Positions 36,180-45,059 of a DNA stretch of 64,000 nt are shown piece by piece. The notes below the pieces were generated by a model. It was not told the origin of the DNA. It did not search any database and worked only from the letters and a program-made list of their open reading frames with translations. The translations under genes and the position numbers were made by a program. The stretch is from Bifidobacterium catenulatum PV20-2 (GTDB lineage: Bacteria > Actinomycetota > Actinomycetes > Actinomycetales > Bifidobacteriaceae): the NCBI RefSeq assembly GCF_000800455.1, contig NZ_CP007456.1:930001-994000 (forward strand), given 5' to 3'. Position 1 is the first letter of the stretch, and each line of letters opens with the position of its first letter.

Positions 36180-37550
36180 TCAGTTTTCCTGATGCTGCGG
36201 AGCCGACAGGAAATGCTCTTCACTCGGCAGCAGCGCATTCAGCAGCACGGCCACAACGAACGACACAGCGATGCAGTTGGATGCGAAGATGGACTGGAAC
36301 AGCGACGGGAAGTTGACGAAAATGTCACCGACCTGCGTGAAACCGATGCCGATGGTGAGGCTCAACGCTGCGATGGTGATGTTGCGCTGCGTGTAGCCGG
36401 CCTCGGAAATCATCTGGAAGCCAGACAGGATGATGTTACCGAACATCATGATGGTGCAACCGCCAAGCACGGCCTGCGGCAGGGAATTGAACACTTCCGC
36501 CACGGCAGGAACGAAGCTTGCGATCACCAGAATCAGGCCACCGGAAAGAATCACCTTACGGTTGACGACCTTGGTCATGGCGACCAAGCCGATATTCTGT
36601 GCGAACGACGTCAACGGAAGGCAGCCGAACAGACCGGAGACGGAGGAGATGAGACCGTCGCCTGCGATGGCGCCCGCAGTCTCCTTATCGGTAGGCTGAC
36701 GGTCGAGACCAACCTTGGTGAGCGCCGCGGTATCGCCGAGCACCTCTACGGAAGACACGACGTACAGCAAGGCGAAGGAGATAATCGCACCCGGATCGAA
36801 TTCAAGCTGGAAAGGCATGAAATGCGGCACGGACACGACCTGCAGATTCGAGAATCCAGAGAAATCAACCTTGCCCATGAAAATCGCGACAATATAGCCG
36901 ACAACCAAGCCGAACAGCACGGAAAGCTGCTTGGCGGTACCCTTCATCAGCAGCTGGAAAGCCAGGCAGGCGACCAGCGAAATTAGACCGAGCGTGAGAT
37001 TCTGCCAGCTTCCGAAATCCTTAGCACCGGAACCGCCGCCGAAACTGGTGGCACCAACAGAAAGCAGCGAAAAACCAATCGACGTAACCACAATCGCGGA
37101 TACGATCGGCGGCACGAAGCGACGCCAATACTTGGCGGTCAAACCAAGCACTACCTCCAACAGGCCGCCAAGCACGACCGCGCCGGCAACCGCACCATAG
37201 CCTTGATTCTGGGAGATCGACATGGCGGCGGCCACATATGTGAAGGAAATGCCCGTGACCATTGGCAGTCGGGAGCCGATCAGCCACACGCCGTACAGCT
37301 GCAGGCAGGTACCCAGACCTGCCACCAGCAGACCGGCCTGAATGATTGTGGCAGACTGCTCGGCACTCATGTTGGCGGCGGAAGCCACTAGGAAAATCGG
37401 AGCCAGATTGGCCACGAACATCGCCATGACATGCTGCAGGCCGAACGGGATGCCCTTCCAGAACGAAACAGGTGCGTCCAAGCTGCTTAGTGCTTCAAAG
37501 GAAACGCCCTTCTTTTCGTTCGTGTTGTCTTTCTTCTTCTCTTCGCTCAC
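36180..37550 (-). CDS. pbuX: Xanthine/uracil permease of the NCS2 family
   Basis: Proton-coupled nucleobase importer, 456 residues with about 12-14 membrane segments. Signature region near the middle: SVEVLGDTAALTKVGL with the conserved Glu, then GDGLISSVSGLFGCLPLTSFAQNIG. The start is taken as GTG 37550 because AGAGAGG lies 7 bases before it; an ATG at 37571 in the same frame has no ribosome site. It is downstream of xpt with an 81-base gap, so xanthine uptake followed by phosphoribosylation is the likely joint job. Substrate (xanthine rather than uracil) is inferred from that pairing. Confidence 0.9.
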   Translation of the reverse strand: MSEEKKKDNTNEKKGVSFEALSSLDAPVSFWKGIPFGLQHVMAMFVANLAPIFLVASAANMSAEQSATIIQAGLLVAGLGTCLQLYGVWLIGSRLPMVTGISFTYVAAAMSISQNQGYGAVAGAVVLGGLLEVVLGLTAKYWRRFVPPIVSAIVVTSIGFSLLSVGATSFGGGSGAKDFGSWQNLTLGLISLVACLAFQLLMKGTAKQLSVLFGLVVGYIVAIFMGKVDFSGFSNLQVVSVPHFMPFQLEFDPGAIISFALLYVVSSVEVLGDTAALTKVGLDRQPTDKETAGAIAGDGLISSVSGLFGCLPLTSFAQNIGLVAMTKVVNRKVILSGGLILVIASFVPAVAEVFNSLPQAVLGGCTIMMFGNIILSGFQMISEAGYTQRNITIAALSLTIGIGFTQVGDIFVNFPSLFQSIFASNCIAVSFVVAVLLNALLPSEEHFLSAPQHQEN

Positions 37551-37631
37551 AACGAATCCTCTCTTATTCATTCATACTGTGATGAGCAACAGATTGTAAT
37601 GGTTTCTGATGCGTGCCCTAAGATACGACGA

Positions 37632-38213
37632 TCAGGAGCGGAACTCGATGGCACCGGTTTCCGGATCCATCGACTCCACGATTGCCAGGGAATCGACGTC
37701 GTATCCCGCTGCACGCAACTCATCGCCGCCGCCTTGGAAACCCTTCTCCACTGCGATGCCGATGCCCTCGACCGTCGCTCCGGCATCATGGCACAGATTA
37801 ATCAGGCCCTTTAGAGCCTTGCCGTTGGCTAGGAAGTCATCAAGCAACAGCACATGGTCGCCTTCGTTGAGGTACCTCTTGGACACGATGACGGGAAATT
37901 CCTTCTGCTTGGTGAAGGAGTAGACAGTGGTGGTGTACTGGTCGCCATCGAGATTGATGGACTGCGCCTTCTTGGCGAACACCACAGGTGCATTGTCGAA
38001 ATGACGTGCGGCAACACAGGCGATACCAATGCCGGAAGCTTCAATGGTCAGGATCTTATTGATGGTCTTACCGGCAAAATGCTCCGCCCAAGCGGCACCC
38101 ATGCGGTCGAATAATTCGACATCGCACTGGTGGTTGAGGAAAGCGTCCACTTTCAGCACATTACCCGGCTTGACGGTACCCTGCAGGCGAATGCGCTCTT
38201 CGAGCTCCTTCAT
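37632..38213 (-). CDS. xpt: Xanthine phosphoribosyltransferase
   Basis: Salvage enzyme making XMP from xanthine and PRPP; the XMP can then go to GMP by GuaA. 193 residues from the ATG giving [12 protein letters not shown], which has AAGGGG about 5 bases upstream; the frame continues to 38261 but that part is extra. Visible: [40 protein letters not shown], and the PRPP loop [15 protein letters not shown]. First gene of an xpt-pbuX pair. The ~180 bases to the divergent helicase gene contain no purine riboswitch consensus. Confidence 0.93.
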   Translation of the reverse strand: MKELEERIRLQGTVKPGNVLKVDAFLNHQCDVELFDRMGAAWAEHFAGKTINKILTIEASGIGIACVAARHFDNAPVVFAKKAQSINLDGDQYTTTVYSFTKQKEFPVIVSKRYLNEGDHVLLLDDFLANGKALKGLINLCHDAGATVEGIGIAVEKGFQGGGDELRAAGYDVDSLAIVESMDPETGAIEFRS

Positions 38214-38391
38214 GAATCCCCTTAGATTGTTGGCCGCATAAGGCGGCGTTGATGTTGACATACGGTGAACCGCATATAAACGTTCAGCATACGCGTGTCA
38301 ATTGACCATGCGAGTGTTGCGCTGACCTGCATGTGTGATAGACATGAATTTCGCAGTAATCGACTTCGAATCTTCATGGAAAGAGGAACCG

Positions 38392-41055
38392 GTGGAGCAG
38401 AATATGGGACCAGGTCTGTGCGATCCGCAAAGTCTGATCAAGGACCTCAATCCGCAACAGATGGAAGCGGTGAAGTACTACGGCCAGGCCCTGCTTATCG
38501 GAGCAGGTGCCGGATCCGGTAAGACCCGCGTGCTCACCAGACGCATCGCATGGCTGCTGGCACACGGTTTTTGGGCGAGCAGCATTCTCGCCATCACCTT
38601 CACCAACAAGGCCGCAGCGGAAATGCGTGAACGCCTTGCTGCCCTCGTAGGGCCTGAAGCCGAACATATGTGGATCTCCACCTTCCATTCCGCGTGCGTG
38701 CGTATCCTCCGACGCGATGGCAAGGAAATCGGCCTTACCTCAGGATTCTCCATTTATGACACGGCTGATTGCGAACGTTTGGTCAAGCTCATCAGCGGCG
38801 ATTTGAACATCGATACGAAACGGTATACGCCGCGCATGCTGCTCGGCAAAATCTCCGACTGCAAGAATTCATTGACTTCATGGCAGGACCAGTTGAAAAG
38901 CGTGAACTGCGACTACAAGCCAGGCCAACGCGGATATCAGGTTTCGGCCGGCGACGTCGACGAGCTGGTCGCCGTGGTGTATGCGGAGTACCAGCACCGT
39001 CTGGCCATGGCGAACGCCGTGGATTTTGACGACCTGATCATGCGCACCGTCGAATTGTTCCAGCGTTGCCCACAGGTGAGCGAATACTACCGGCACAAGT
39101 TCCGTTATATTTTCGTGGACGAGTATCAGGACACCAACCATGCGCAATATGTGCTCGTACGTGAGCTCTCCGGCATTGATTCAGGAGAACAGCCCGATCC
39201 ACATATGCGAGGAGCGGGCCGTGTCGGACCGTCTTGGATTACGGTGGTAGGCGATTCCGACCAGTCGATTTATGCGTTCCGAGGCGCGGATATTCGTAAT
39301 ATTCAGGATTTCGAGCAGGATTTCCCGAACGCGAAAACCATCATGCTCGAACAGAATTATCGTTCGACGCAAACCATTCTCGACGCAGCCAATGCGGTGA
39401 TTGCAAGAAATGAAAATCGCAAGCCGAAAAAACTGTGGACAGCACTTGGCGAAGGCGACAAAATCGTCGGATACGCGGCCGACAACGCGCAACAGGAAGC
39501 AGGATGGATAGCCAACGAAATCGCGCGAATCCACGAAGAGGAAGGCGTCGCATACCGCGACATCGCCATCATGTACCGTGCCAACGCGCAATCACGTTCG
39601 CTTGAAGAGGCCATGCTCAACGCCAATCTTCCATATCAGCTGGTCGGTGGCACCAAATTCTACGAGCGTAGGGAAATCAAGGATGCGCTCGCATATCTGC
39701 AGGCCATTGTGAATCCTGCGGACAATGTGAACGTCCGCCGCATCCTCAACGTGCCGAAGCGTGGATTGGGAGTTCGTGCCGAAGGCCTCATTGCCTCGTA
39801 TGCGGATGCTCACGACACTACGTTTTTTGGCGCGATTGAGCATATGGAGCAGATTGAAGGCATGTCCGCGCGCACGACGAAGCCGCTGGGCGTGTTCCGC
39901 GACATGATGCATGGGCTTGCGGATTTCGCGAAGGACCATGATACGAAACCATCCGAAGTGGTTGCCGAAGTGCTCTCCAAGAGTGGGATTCTGGAGGAGC
40001 TGCAGCGTTCTGAGGACCCGCAGGACGCTTCCCGCGTCGACAATCTTTCCCAGCTGCAGTCGGTGGCTGCGGAATTCGAGCAGAACACGCCTGATGCCAC
40101 GTTGGCGGGATTCTTGGAAACTACGGCTTTGGTGGCCGATTCCGACCAGTTGCCAGGGGAGAACGAGGACTCCGGCAAAGTGACGATGATGACTCTGCAT
40201 ACGGCTAAGGGTCTGGAATATCCGTACGTATTCCTGACCGGCATGGAGCAGGGAACATTCCCGCACCAGCGGGCCATGGAGGACACCAGTGAGCTTGCCG
40301 AGGAGCGTCGCCTTGCCTATGTGGGCATCACCCGTGCGAAGCGTCGACTGTACGTGACGCGTGCGGCCGTGCGTGCGCAATGGGGGCAAGCCAACGATAT
40401 GATGCCCAGCCAGTTCCTTGACGAGATTCCCGACGAGCTGATCGATTGGAAAAGACGTGAGGCCGGAGTCGAACGCATGCGTGCCGGCTGGCGGAATGAT
40501 GACGACGAGTTCGGCGGCTGGGACGATGACGATGATTTCGGATCAGTGTCGTTTGGTGGCTCCTCATATGGAAAGTCGAGTTACGGTGGCTCCTCATATG
40601 GTTCCGGCACGTATGGATTGCGGTCCTCGTACGGGTCGTCCTCGTATGGGTCGGGTCGCACGCAATACGGTGGTTCGTCCGCGCGCGGCGCATCATCCTC
40701 ATATGGCTCTAGCTCGCGACGTTCGTATGCAGGAGCAGAATCGAGCTCTTCATACGGTTCGTACGGCTCCGGCAAGCCCAGCGGAAAATCCGGCAAGGTC
40801 ACTACTAGGCGCGTCAAGCCGAAAACCAAACCTGTGGACCTGACCAAATCTTCGCAGGCAAGCCAAACCGACAATCGGAGCGGCTTGAGCATCGCGGACG
40901 TGCATGTCGGAGACAGGCTCACGCATGACCATTTCGGCATGGGTACGGTCATCGAAATACAGGACAAAGGCGCGAATTCGGTCATTACCGTTGACTTCGG
41001 CAACGGTGAAGTCAAACGTCTGCTGCTGCGTATGGCACCCATCGAAATGCTGTGA
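38392..41055 (+). CDS. pcrA: ATP-dependent DNA helicase PcrA/UvrD with Ser-Tyr-Gly-rich tail
   Basis: Superfamily 1A 3'-5' helicase for excision repair and replication-fork upkeep. Motif I IGAGAGSGKT, Ia FTNKAAAEM, II VDEYQDTN, III VGDSDQSIYAFRGA, V-VI LHTAKGLEYPYVFLTGMEQG and YVGITRAKRRLYVT are all present. After an acidic patch (DDDEFGGWDDDDDFG, ~40498-40545) comes a ~70-residue low-complexity stretch with about eleven SYG-like repeats, then a basic linker and the C-terminal Tudor-like domain (VHVGDRLTHDHFGMGTV) that binds RNA polymerase in PcrA. Start is uncertain: GTG 38392 follows AGAGG by 5 bases; ATG 38344 and GTG 38335 have no ribosome site. Confidence 0.94.
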   Translation: MEQNMGPGLCDPQSLIKDLNPQQMEAVKYYGQALLIGAGAGSGKTRVLTRRIAWLLAHGFWASSILAITFTNKAAAEMRERLAALVGPEAEHMWISTFHSACVRILRRDGKEIGLTSGFSIYDTADCERLVKLISGDLNIDTKRYTPRMLLGKISDCKNSLTSWQDQLKSVNCDYKPGQRGYQVSAGDVDELVAVVYAEYQHRLAMANAVDFDDLIMRTVELFQRCPQVSEYYRHKFRYIFVDEYQDTNHAQYVLVRELSGIDSGEQPDPHMRGAGRVGPSWITVVGDSDQSIYAFRGADIRNIQDFEQDFPNAKTIMLEQNYRSTQTILDAANAVIARNENRKPKKLWTALGEGDKIVGYAADNAQQEAGWIANEIARIHEEEGVAYRDIAIMYRANAQSRSLEEAMLNANLPYQLVGGTKFYERREIKDALAYLQAIVNPADNVNVRRILNVPKRGLGVRAEGLIASYADAHDTTFFGAIEHMEQIEGMSARTTKPLGVFRDMMHGLADFAKDHDTKPSEVVAEVLSKSGILEELQRSEDPQDASRVDNLSQLQSVAAEFEQNTPDATLAGFLETTALVADSDQLPGENEDSGKVTMMTLHTAKGLEYPYVFLTGMEQGTFPHQRAMEDTSELAEERRLAYVGITRAKRRLYVTRAAVRAQWGQANDMMPSQFLDEIPDELIDWKRREAGVERMRAGWRNDDDEFGGWDDDDDFGSVSFGGSSYGKSSYGGSSYGSGTYGLRSSYGSSSYGSGRTQYGGSSARGASSSYGSSSRRSYAGAESSSSYGSYGSGKPSGKSGKVTTRRVKPKTKPVDLTKSSQASQTDNRSGLSIADVHVGDRLTHDHFGMGTVIEIQDKGANSVITVDFGNGEVKRLLLRMAPIEML

Positions 41056-41128
41056 TGAAGCTGGAAAGCGTATGAAGCCTTTCTCTATAGCACGAAGTTG
41101 AAGAAAAAACAAGACTTTCTTTTTCAAA

Positions 41129-41166
41129 AGGACCTTGCAATAATCAGCGATGCTGGTCTTTTTTGA
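41129..41166 (+). terminator. Probable terminator after the helicase gene
   Basis: AAAAGGACC (41137-41145 region) pairs with GGTCTTTT with one bulged G; six T residues end just before the ribosome site of the next gene. The loop is long (about 20 bases). Confidence 0.5.
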
Positions 41167-41176
41167 GAGGAAAATC

Positions 41177-41575
41177 ATGAATAAGAAACTGTATGCCGGT
41201 ATTTCGCAGATTCTACTTGGTGCTTTGGTGGCTATCGCACCGCAGACCTTCGCCCGCGTGTGCGCGGTCAAAGAAACGCCGATGGCATGCCATTACACGG
41301 CTCAGGCTGCGCTCGGCATCGGCATTGTGATTGCGGTGCTTGGCGTCGCAGGGCTGTTCGTTTCCGATCAGACCCGTGCTGGTCTTGACATTGCCAATGC
41401 CGTGCTTGGTGTGCTGACCATCACTGTGCCGACCGTGCTTATCGGCGTGTGCAAGGGTGCCATGATGCACTGCCATATGGTCGCCTTGCCGACGCTGATC
41501 GTGCTTGGCGTGCTGCTGGCCGTGCTCGCGGCAATCGCTGCGTATCTTGATCTCAAGCCGGCAAAGCGCGCCTGA
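41177..41575 (+). CDS. DUF4418-family membrane protein
   Basis: 132 residues with four hydrophobic segments (about 9-26, 43-62, 70-90, 100-122). Conserved-looking cysteines: CAVKETPMACHYTAQ after the first segment and CKGAMMHCHM before the last. This is the pattern of DUF4418 proteins, whose function is unknown. GAGAGG lies 6 bases before the ATG. It is 8 bases upstream of an FtsX-like permease gene and its ATPase, so the three probably form one membrane complex or operon. The Cys/His/Met pairs might bind a metal (inference only). Confidence 0.75.
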   Translation: MNKKLYAGISQILLGALVAIAPQTFARVCAVKETPMACHYTAQAALGIGIVIAVLGVAGLFVSDQTRAGLDIANAVLGVLTITVPTVLIGVCKGAMMHCHMVALPTLIVLGVLLAVLAAIAAYLDLKPAKRA

Positions 41576-41582
41576 GCTTACG

Positions 41583-42797
41583 ATGGCGAATCACATCACC
41601 CTCGCCGGTTTGCCACTGGTCAACCTCAAGCGCAAACCGTTTCGTACTGCAGCGCTTACCATCGTCGTCACCATGCTTACCGTGGCCTTTTATGGAGGCT
41701 CGCTGCTGTCCATGAATCTTGAAGCTGGTTTGAACAGCATGCAGGAACGTATGGGCGCCGATCTTATGGTCACGCCGCAAAATACCAAAAACGAGGCCGA
41801 GGCGCTGCTGACCAATGGGTCAGCAAGCACGTTCTACTTCACCAACGACATCACCGGTGAAGTGGCGAAAGCCGACGGCATCGACGAAATCACGGAGCAA
41901 ACATATATCTCATCGCTGGCCGCCGCATGCTGCGACGAAAAAGTGCAGATCATCGGATTCAATCCCGAGACCGACTTCGTAATCACCCCTTGGATTGCAT
42001 CGCAGTTCGACGGCACGCTTCAGCGCGGTCAGATCGTTGCCGGAGCCAGCATCAGCGTGTCGAGCAATAACACGGTCAAACTGTACGGACATGAATTCCC
42101 AGTGGCGGCGCAACTCGCCAACACGGGTACGTCACTCGACAATTCCGTATTCGTGAACATGCAGACCGTTCCCGACGTGGTTGGCTATTCCGTCAAGGTA
42201 GGTCATGCCGCCATTCCGGAAGACTATGCCGACAAAGCCGTTTCCGCAGTGCTCATCAAAGTCAAAGACGGTTATTCCGCTCAGCAGGTCGCTTCAAACA
42301 TCACCAAAACGACCGGAATCAAAAGCCTTGGATACGTGTATCCAGGAGGTATTACGGCTACCACGAAAACCAATCTGAACGTGATTATTCGCTACGTGAC
42401 CCTTTTCGTCGCGGTGTTCTGGGTTATGGGCCTGATCGTGCTGCTTGCGGTATTCTCGTCCGCCATGAACGAACGTAAGCGTGAATTCGCCGCATATCGC
42501 ATTCTTGGCGCCAATCGTTCCACTTTGGTTGGCATCATTGTGAAGGAATCGGCCATGATTGGAGCTTTGGGCGGAGTTGTTGGCATTGCGGTCGCATCGC
42601 TTGCGATTTTCCCGTTCAGCACGCTTATCGGACAGCAGTTGCAGTTGCCGTATCTGCAAACCAACATATGGAATGTGCTGGCATTGATCGCAGTGAGTTT
42701 CGTGTTCGCAGTGCTTACCGGACTACTCGCCTCCGTGGCGACGGCGGTGAAACTCTCCGCTCCCGAAACCTATCTGACTTTGAGAGAAGGTGAATGA
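41583..42797 (+). CDS. ABC transporter permease, FtsX/MacB type
   Basis: 404 residues. One N-terminal membrane segment (about 20-40, TAALTIVVTMLTVAFYGGSLL), a long extracytoplasmic domain (about 45-255), then three membrane segments at the end (about 270-295, 320-350, 360-390). This is the four-segment layout of FtsX/MacB/LolC-type mechanotransmission permeases, which do not import solutes but extract or signal across the membrane. The extracytoplasmic domain has a LAAACCDEKVQIIGF segment with a Cys pair. It overlaps the ATPase gene by 4 bases. Confidence 0.87.
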   Translation: MANHITLAGLPLVNLKRKPFRTAALTIVVTMLTVAFYGGSLLSMNLEAGLNSMQERMGADLMVTPQNTKNEAEALLTNGSASTFYFTNDITGEVAKADGIDEITEQTYISSLAAACCDEKVQIIGFNPETDFVITPWIASQFDGTLQRGQIVAGASISVSSNNTVKLYGHEFPVAAQLANTGTSLDNSVFVNMQTVPDVVGYSVKVGHAAIPEDYADKAVSAVLIKVKDGYSAQQVASNITKTTGIKSLGYVYPGGITATTKTNLNVIIRYVTLFVAVFWVMGLIVLLAVFSSAMNERKREFAAYRILGANRSTLVGIIVKESAMIGALGGVVGIAVASLAIFPFSTLIGQQLQLPYLQTNIWNVLALIAVSFVFAVLTGLLASVATAVKLSAPETYLTLREGE

Positions 42798-43633
42798 TGG
42801 CGGAAAACACGGTTCTCGAAGTAAAAGAGCTCACTCGCGAGTTCACACGTCGCGGCAAACCGTTCGCGGCTGTAGATCATGTCGACTTCACCTTGAATCA
42901 AGGCGAGTTCGTGGCGATCGTCGGACGTTCCGGCAATGGTAAAAGCACGTTGCTGAATCTTATAACTGGTCTGCTCAAACCCACGTCCGGATTCATCGAT
43001 TTGGACGGTAACGACGTGACGCGGCTGAATGACAGGCAAATGTCGATCGTGCGCAATCGCACCATCGGTTTCGTCACACAAAGCCAGACGTTGCTGCAGA
43101 ATCTTACGGTGCTTGACAATGTGATTCTTCCCTCCATTCTGCAGAACGGCAAAACAGAGCAGTGCGATACCCAGGTACTTGCGGATTCGTACGATTTGAA
43201 AGCGACGGAAGAGAACGCTTCCGATTCGCCTTCCGAACAGACGGTCGATGACGGACTTCCGGATGTCATTGCGGCGGTTCCGGCGGCAAAAACGCAAAAC
43301 AATCTCGTTCAGGATCATGCCGTGGAACGTGCGCACTCGTTGTTGCGCCGACTGCAGGTCGATGATTTGGCGGAATGCTATCCGAAAGAACTTTCCGGTG
43401 GTGAGATGAGACGTGTCAGCATAGCGCGAGCTTTGATGAACGGTCCAAAACTACTGATTGCCGATGAACCCACCGGCGATTTGGACGCCGAAAACACCAC
43501 CATCGTTATGAGGCTACTGCAGGAAGCCGCCAAAGACGGTACGGCCGTACTCATGGTCACCCATGATCCGGACGCGCTCGCATATGTGGATCGAACTTAC
43601 CGCATGGACAGGGGCGTACTGTCTGAGGCATAG
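42794..43633 (+). CDS. ABC transporter ATP-binding protein, LolD/MacB type, with acidic insert
   Basis: 279 residues. Walker A GRSGNGKST (about 44-52), Q-loop FVTQSQTLLQN, signature LSGGEMRR (about 200), Walker B LLIADEPTGDLD, and H-loop MVTHDPD. Between the Q-loop region and the signature there is an insert of roughly 50 residues (about 121-172: ADSYDLKATEENASDSPSEQ and onward) that LolD-type ATPases normally lack. The start ATG overlaps the permease stop (ATGA). Powers the neighbouring FtsX-like permease. Confidence 0.9.
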   Translation: MMAENTVLEVKELTREFTRRGKPFAAVDHVDFTLNQGEFVAIVGRSGNGKSTLLNLITGLLKPTSGFIDLDGNDVTRLNDRQMSIVRNRTIGFVTQSQTLLQNLTVLDNVILPSILQNGKTEQCDTQVLADSYDLKATEENASDSPSEQTVDDGLPDVIAAVPAAKTQNNLVQDHAVERAHSLLRRLQVDDLAECYPKELSGGEMRRVSIARALMNGPKLLIADEPTGDLDAENTTIVMRLLQEAAKDGTAVLMVTHDPDALAYVDRTYRMDRGVLSEA

Positions 43634-43661
43634 CGTCGAAATGGCAGTGTGACATGCCGAA

Positions 43662-43697
43662 GAGGGCGGAACGGCAAGCTCGTCCCGCCCTCATGTG
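43662..43697 (+). terminator. Terminator after the ABC module
   Basis: GAGGGCGG (43662-43669) pairs with CCGCCCTC (43685-43692). The following ATGTGTATTATT is only moderately T-rich. Confidence 0.6.
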
Positions 43698-43912
43698 TAT
43701 TATTAACGATTGGTGTGCGCCCGCAAGGGAACATGCCGTCTGGAGTCTTAGCCCATCAGTGGGTCGGCGGCCGATACGAGCTGTATTACGGCACGTGTTC
43801 AAGCCGTTCGTGTTCTGCACGAAGAAGCACTGGAGAGGCTGGCTCAGCGCATATCGGGAAACCGGTTTGCGCTCCGTTCAGACAACGACAGAACAAACAA
43901 AGGATTAAACCA

Positions 43913-44539
43913 ATGACGAACGTTCAGCGTTCTCGCCGTCAGGTGCGTCTTTCCCGCGCCCTCGGCATCGCACTGACCCCTAAGGCTCAGCGCATTTTCG
44001 AAAAGCGTCCGTATGCTCCGGGCGAGCACGGTCGCACCCGCCGTCGCACTGAGTCCGATTATGCAGTGCGTCTGCGTGAAAAGCAGCGTCTTCGCGCTCA
44101 GTATGGCATCTCCGAGAAGCAGCTTCGCGCCGCTTACGAGAAGGGCACCCACACTGCCGGACAGACCGGTAACGCCATGCTGACCGACCTTGAGACCCGT
44201 CTTGACGCTCTGGTTCTGCGTGCAGGCTTCGCCCGCACCACCGCCCAGGCCCGTCAGTTCGTGGTCCACCGCCACATCCTCGTTGACGGCAACATCGTCG
44301 ACCGCCCGTCCTACCGCGTCAAGCCTGGCCAGACCATTCAGGTCAAGGCCAAGAGCCAGACCATGGTTCCGTTCCAGGCCGCTGCCGAAGGCGTGCACCG
44401 CGATGTGCTGCCGGCGGTCCCGGGCTACCTGGACGTCAACCTGCCTTCTCTGAAGGCCGCCCTGACTCGCAAGCCTGAAGCCGAGGAGATTCCGGTGCAG
44501 GTCAACATCCAGTACGTGGTCGAATTCTACGCCCGCTGA
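43913..44539 (+). CDS. rpsD: 30S ribosomal protein S4
   Basis: Primary 16S rRNA-binding protein of the small subunit, 208 residues. The N-terminal part has RSRRQVRLSRALGIALTPKA and the YAPGEHGRTRRR segment; the S4 RNA-binding domain has RLDALVLRAGFARTTAQARQ and VVHRHILVDGNIVDRPSYRV. It has no zinc-binding Cys cluster (C-minus form). AAAGGA lies 8 bases before the ATG. The open frame extends upstream to 43649, but that would cross the preceding terminator. The ~215-base leader may hold an autoregulatory structure, not resolved here. Confidence 0.96.
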   Translation: MTNVQRSRRQVRLSRALGIALTPKAQRIFEKRPYAPGEHGRTRRRTESDYAVRLREKQRLRAQYGISEKQLRAAYEKGTHTAGQTGNAMLTDLETRLDALVLRAGFARTTAQARQFVVHRHILVDGNIVDRPSYRVKPGQTIQVKAKSQTMVPFQAAAEGVHRDVLPAVPGYLDVNLPSLKAALTRKPEAEEIPVQVNIQYVVEFYAR

Positions 44540-44550
44540 TCTGGATCTAC

Positions 44551-44572
44551 ATACTGTAAGAACCTACAGTAT
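44551..44572. repeat. Short inverted repeat after rpsD
   Basis: ATACTGTA (44551-44558) and TACAGTAT (44565-44572) form a perfect 8-base inverted repeat just after the rpsD stop, before the main terminator. Confidence 0.5.
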
Positions 44573-44585
44573 AAGGACATACAGC

Positions 44586-44620
44586 AAGAGCCTCGCAATC
44601 CCAGCGGTTGCGAGGCTCTT
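44586..44620 (+). terminator. Terminator after rpsD
   Basis: Perfect 13-base stem AAGAGCCTCGCAA (44586-44598) with TTGCGAGGCTCTT (44608-44620). It lies between convergent genes and may work both ways. Confidence 0.82.
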
Positions 44621-44649
44621 CGCTATCTAATGAACGTAACTGTTAACAC

Positions 44650-45015
44650 CTAGTCGCCGATGATGCCTCCCACAACGCCACTGACAATCGTCATGACAAG
44701 AGAGCCCAGCACAGACCATACGAATCCGTCAATAGTGACGCCCACGGAGAAAAACGACAGCGCCAACCATGATGCGAGCTGCATGAACAGCCAGTTGATC
44801 ACCAATGCGACCAACCCGAACGAAACAATCGACAATGGCAATGCGATGATGTGGATGATTGGCTTGATGGAAGCGTTGATCAGCGCCATGAACAAAGCGA
44901 ACGCAGCAATGCCAAGTACAGGAGGCTCTCCGATGGCATGCATGCCGGGGAGAACCGCGACCATAACGCCCGCCGCGACGGTAAGAATTAGCCAACGAGA
45001 AATAAAATGATCCAT
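44650..45015 (-). CDS. Small four-segment membrane protein, phage-holin-IV/YvlD-like
   Basis: 121 residues with four hydrophobic helices and the family-like stretch FALFMALINASIKPIIHIIALPL, followed by SFGLVALVINWLFM. This is the YvlD / holin-superfamily-IV pattern; these chromosomal proteins are not lysis genes and their role is unclear. The ATG at 45015 gives the family start; TACGAT (minus strand, 45022-45027) ends 6 bases before it and there is no ribosome site, so it is probably leaderless. An in-frame ATG at 45045 lies upstream of that promoter. Confidence 0.82.
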   Translation of the reverse strand: MDHFISRWLILTVAAGVMVAVLPGMHAIGEPPVLGIAAFALFMALINASIKPIIHIIALPLSIVSFGLVALVINWLFMQLASWLALSFFSVGVTIDGFVWSVLGSLVMTIVSGVVGGIIGD

Positions 45016-45059
45016 AACAACATCGTATAGCACGAATTTGCTCAAACCGTGAGGGTAGC

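Noticed and set aside
38214..38391. Possible purine riboswitch before xpt
   Set aside because: The xpt upstream region was read on the minus strand; the conserved purine aptamer loop sequences are absent.
44650..45015. Holin-like protein as evidence of a prophage
   Set aside because: It belongs to the chromosomal YvlD-like group and has no endolysin or phage neighbours.
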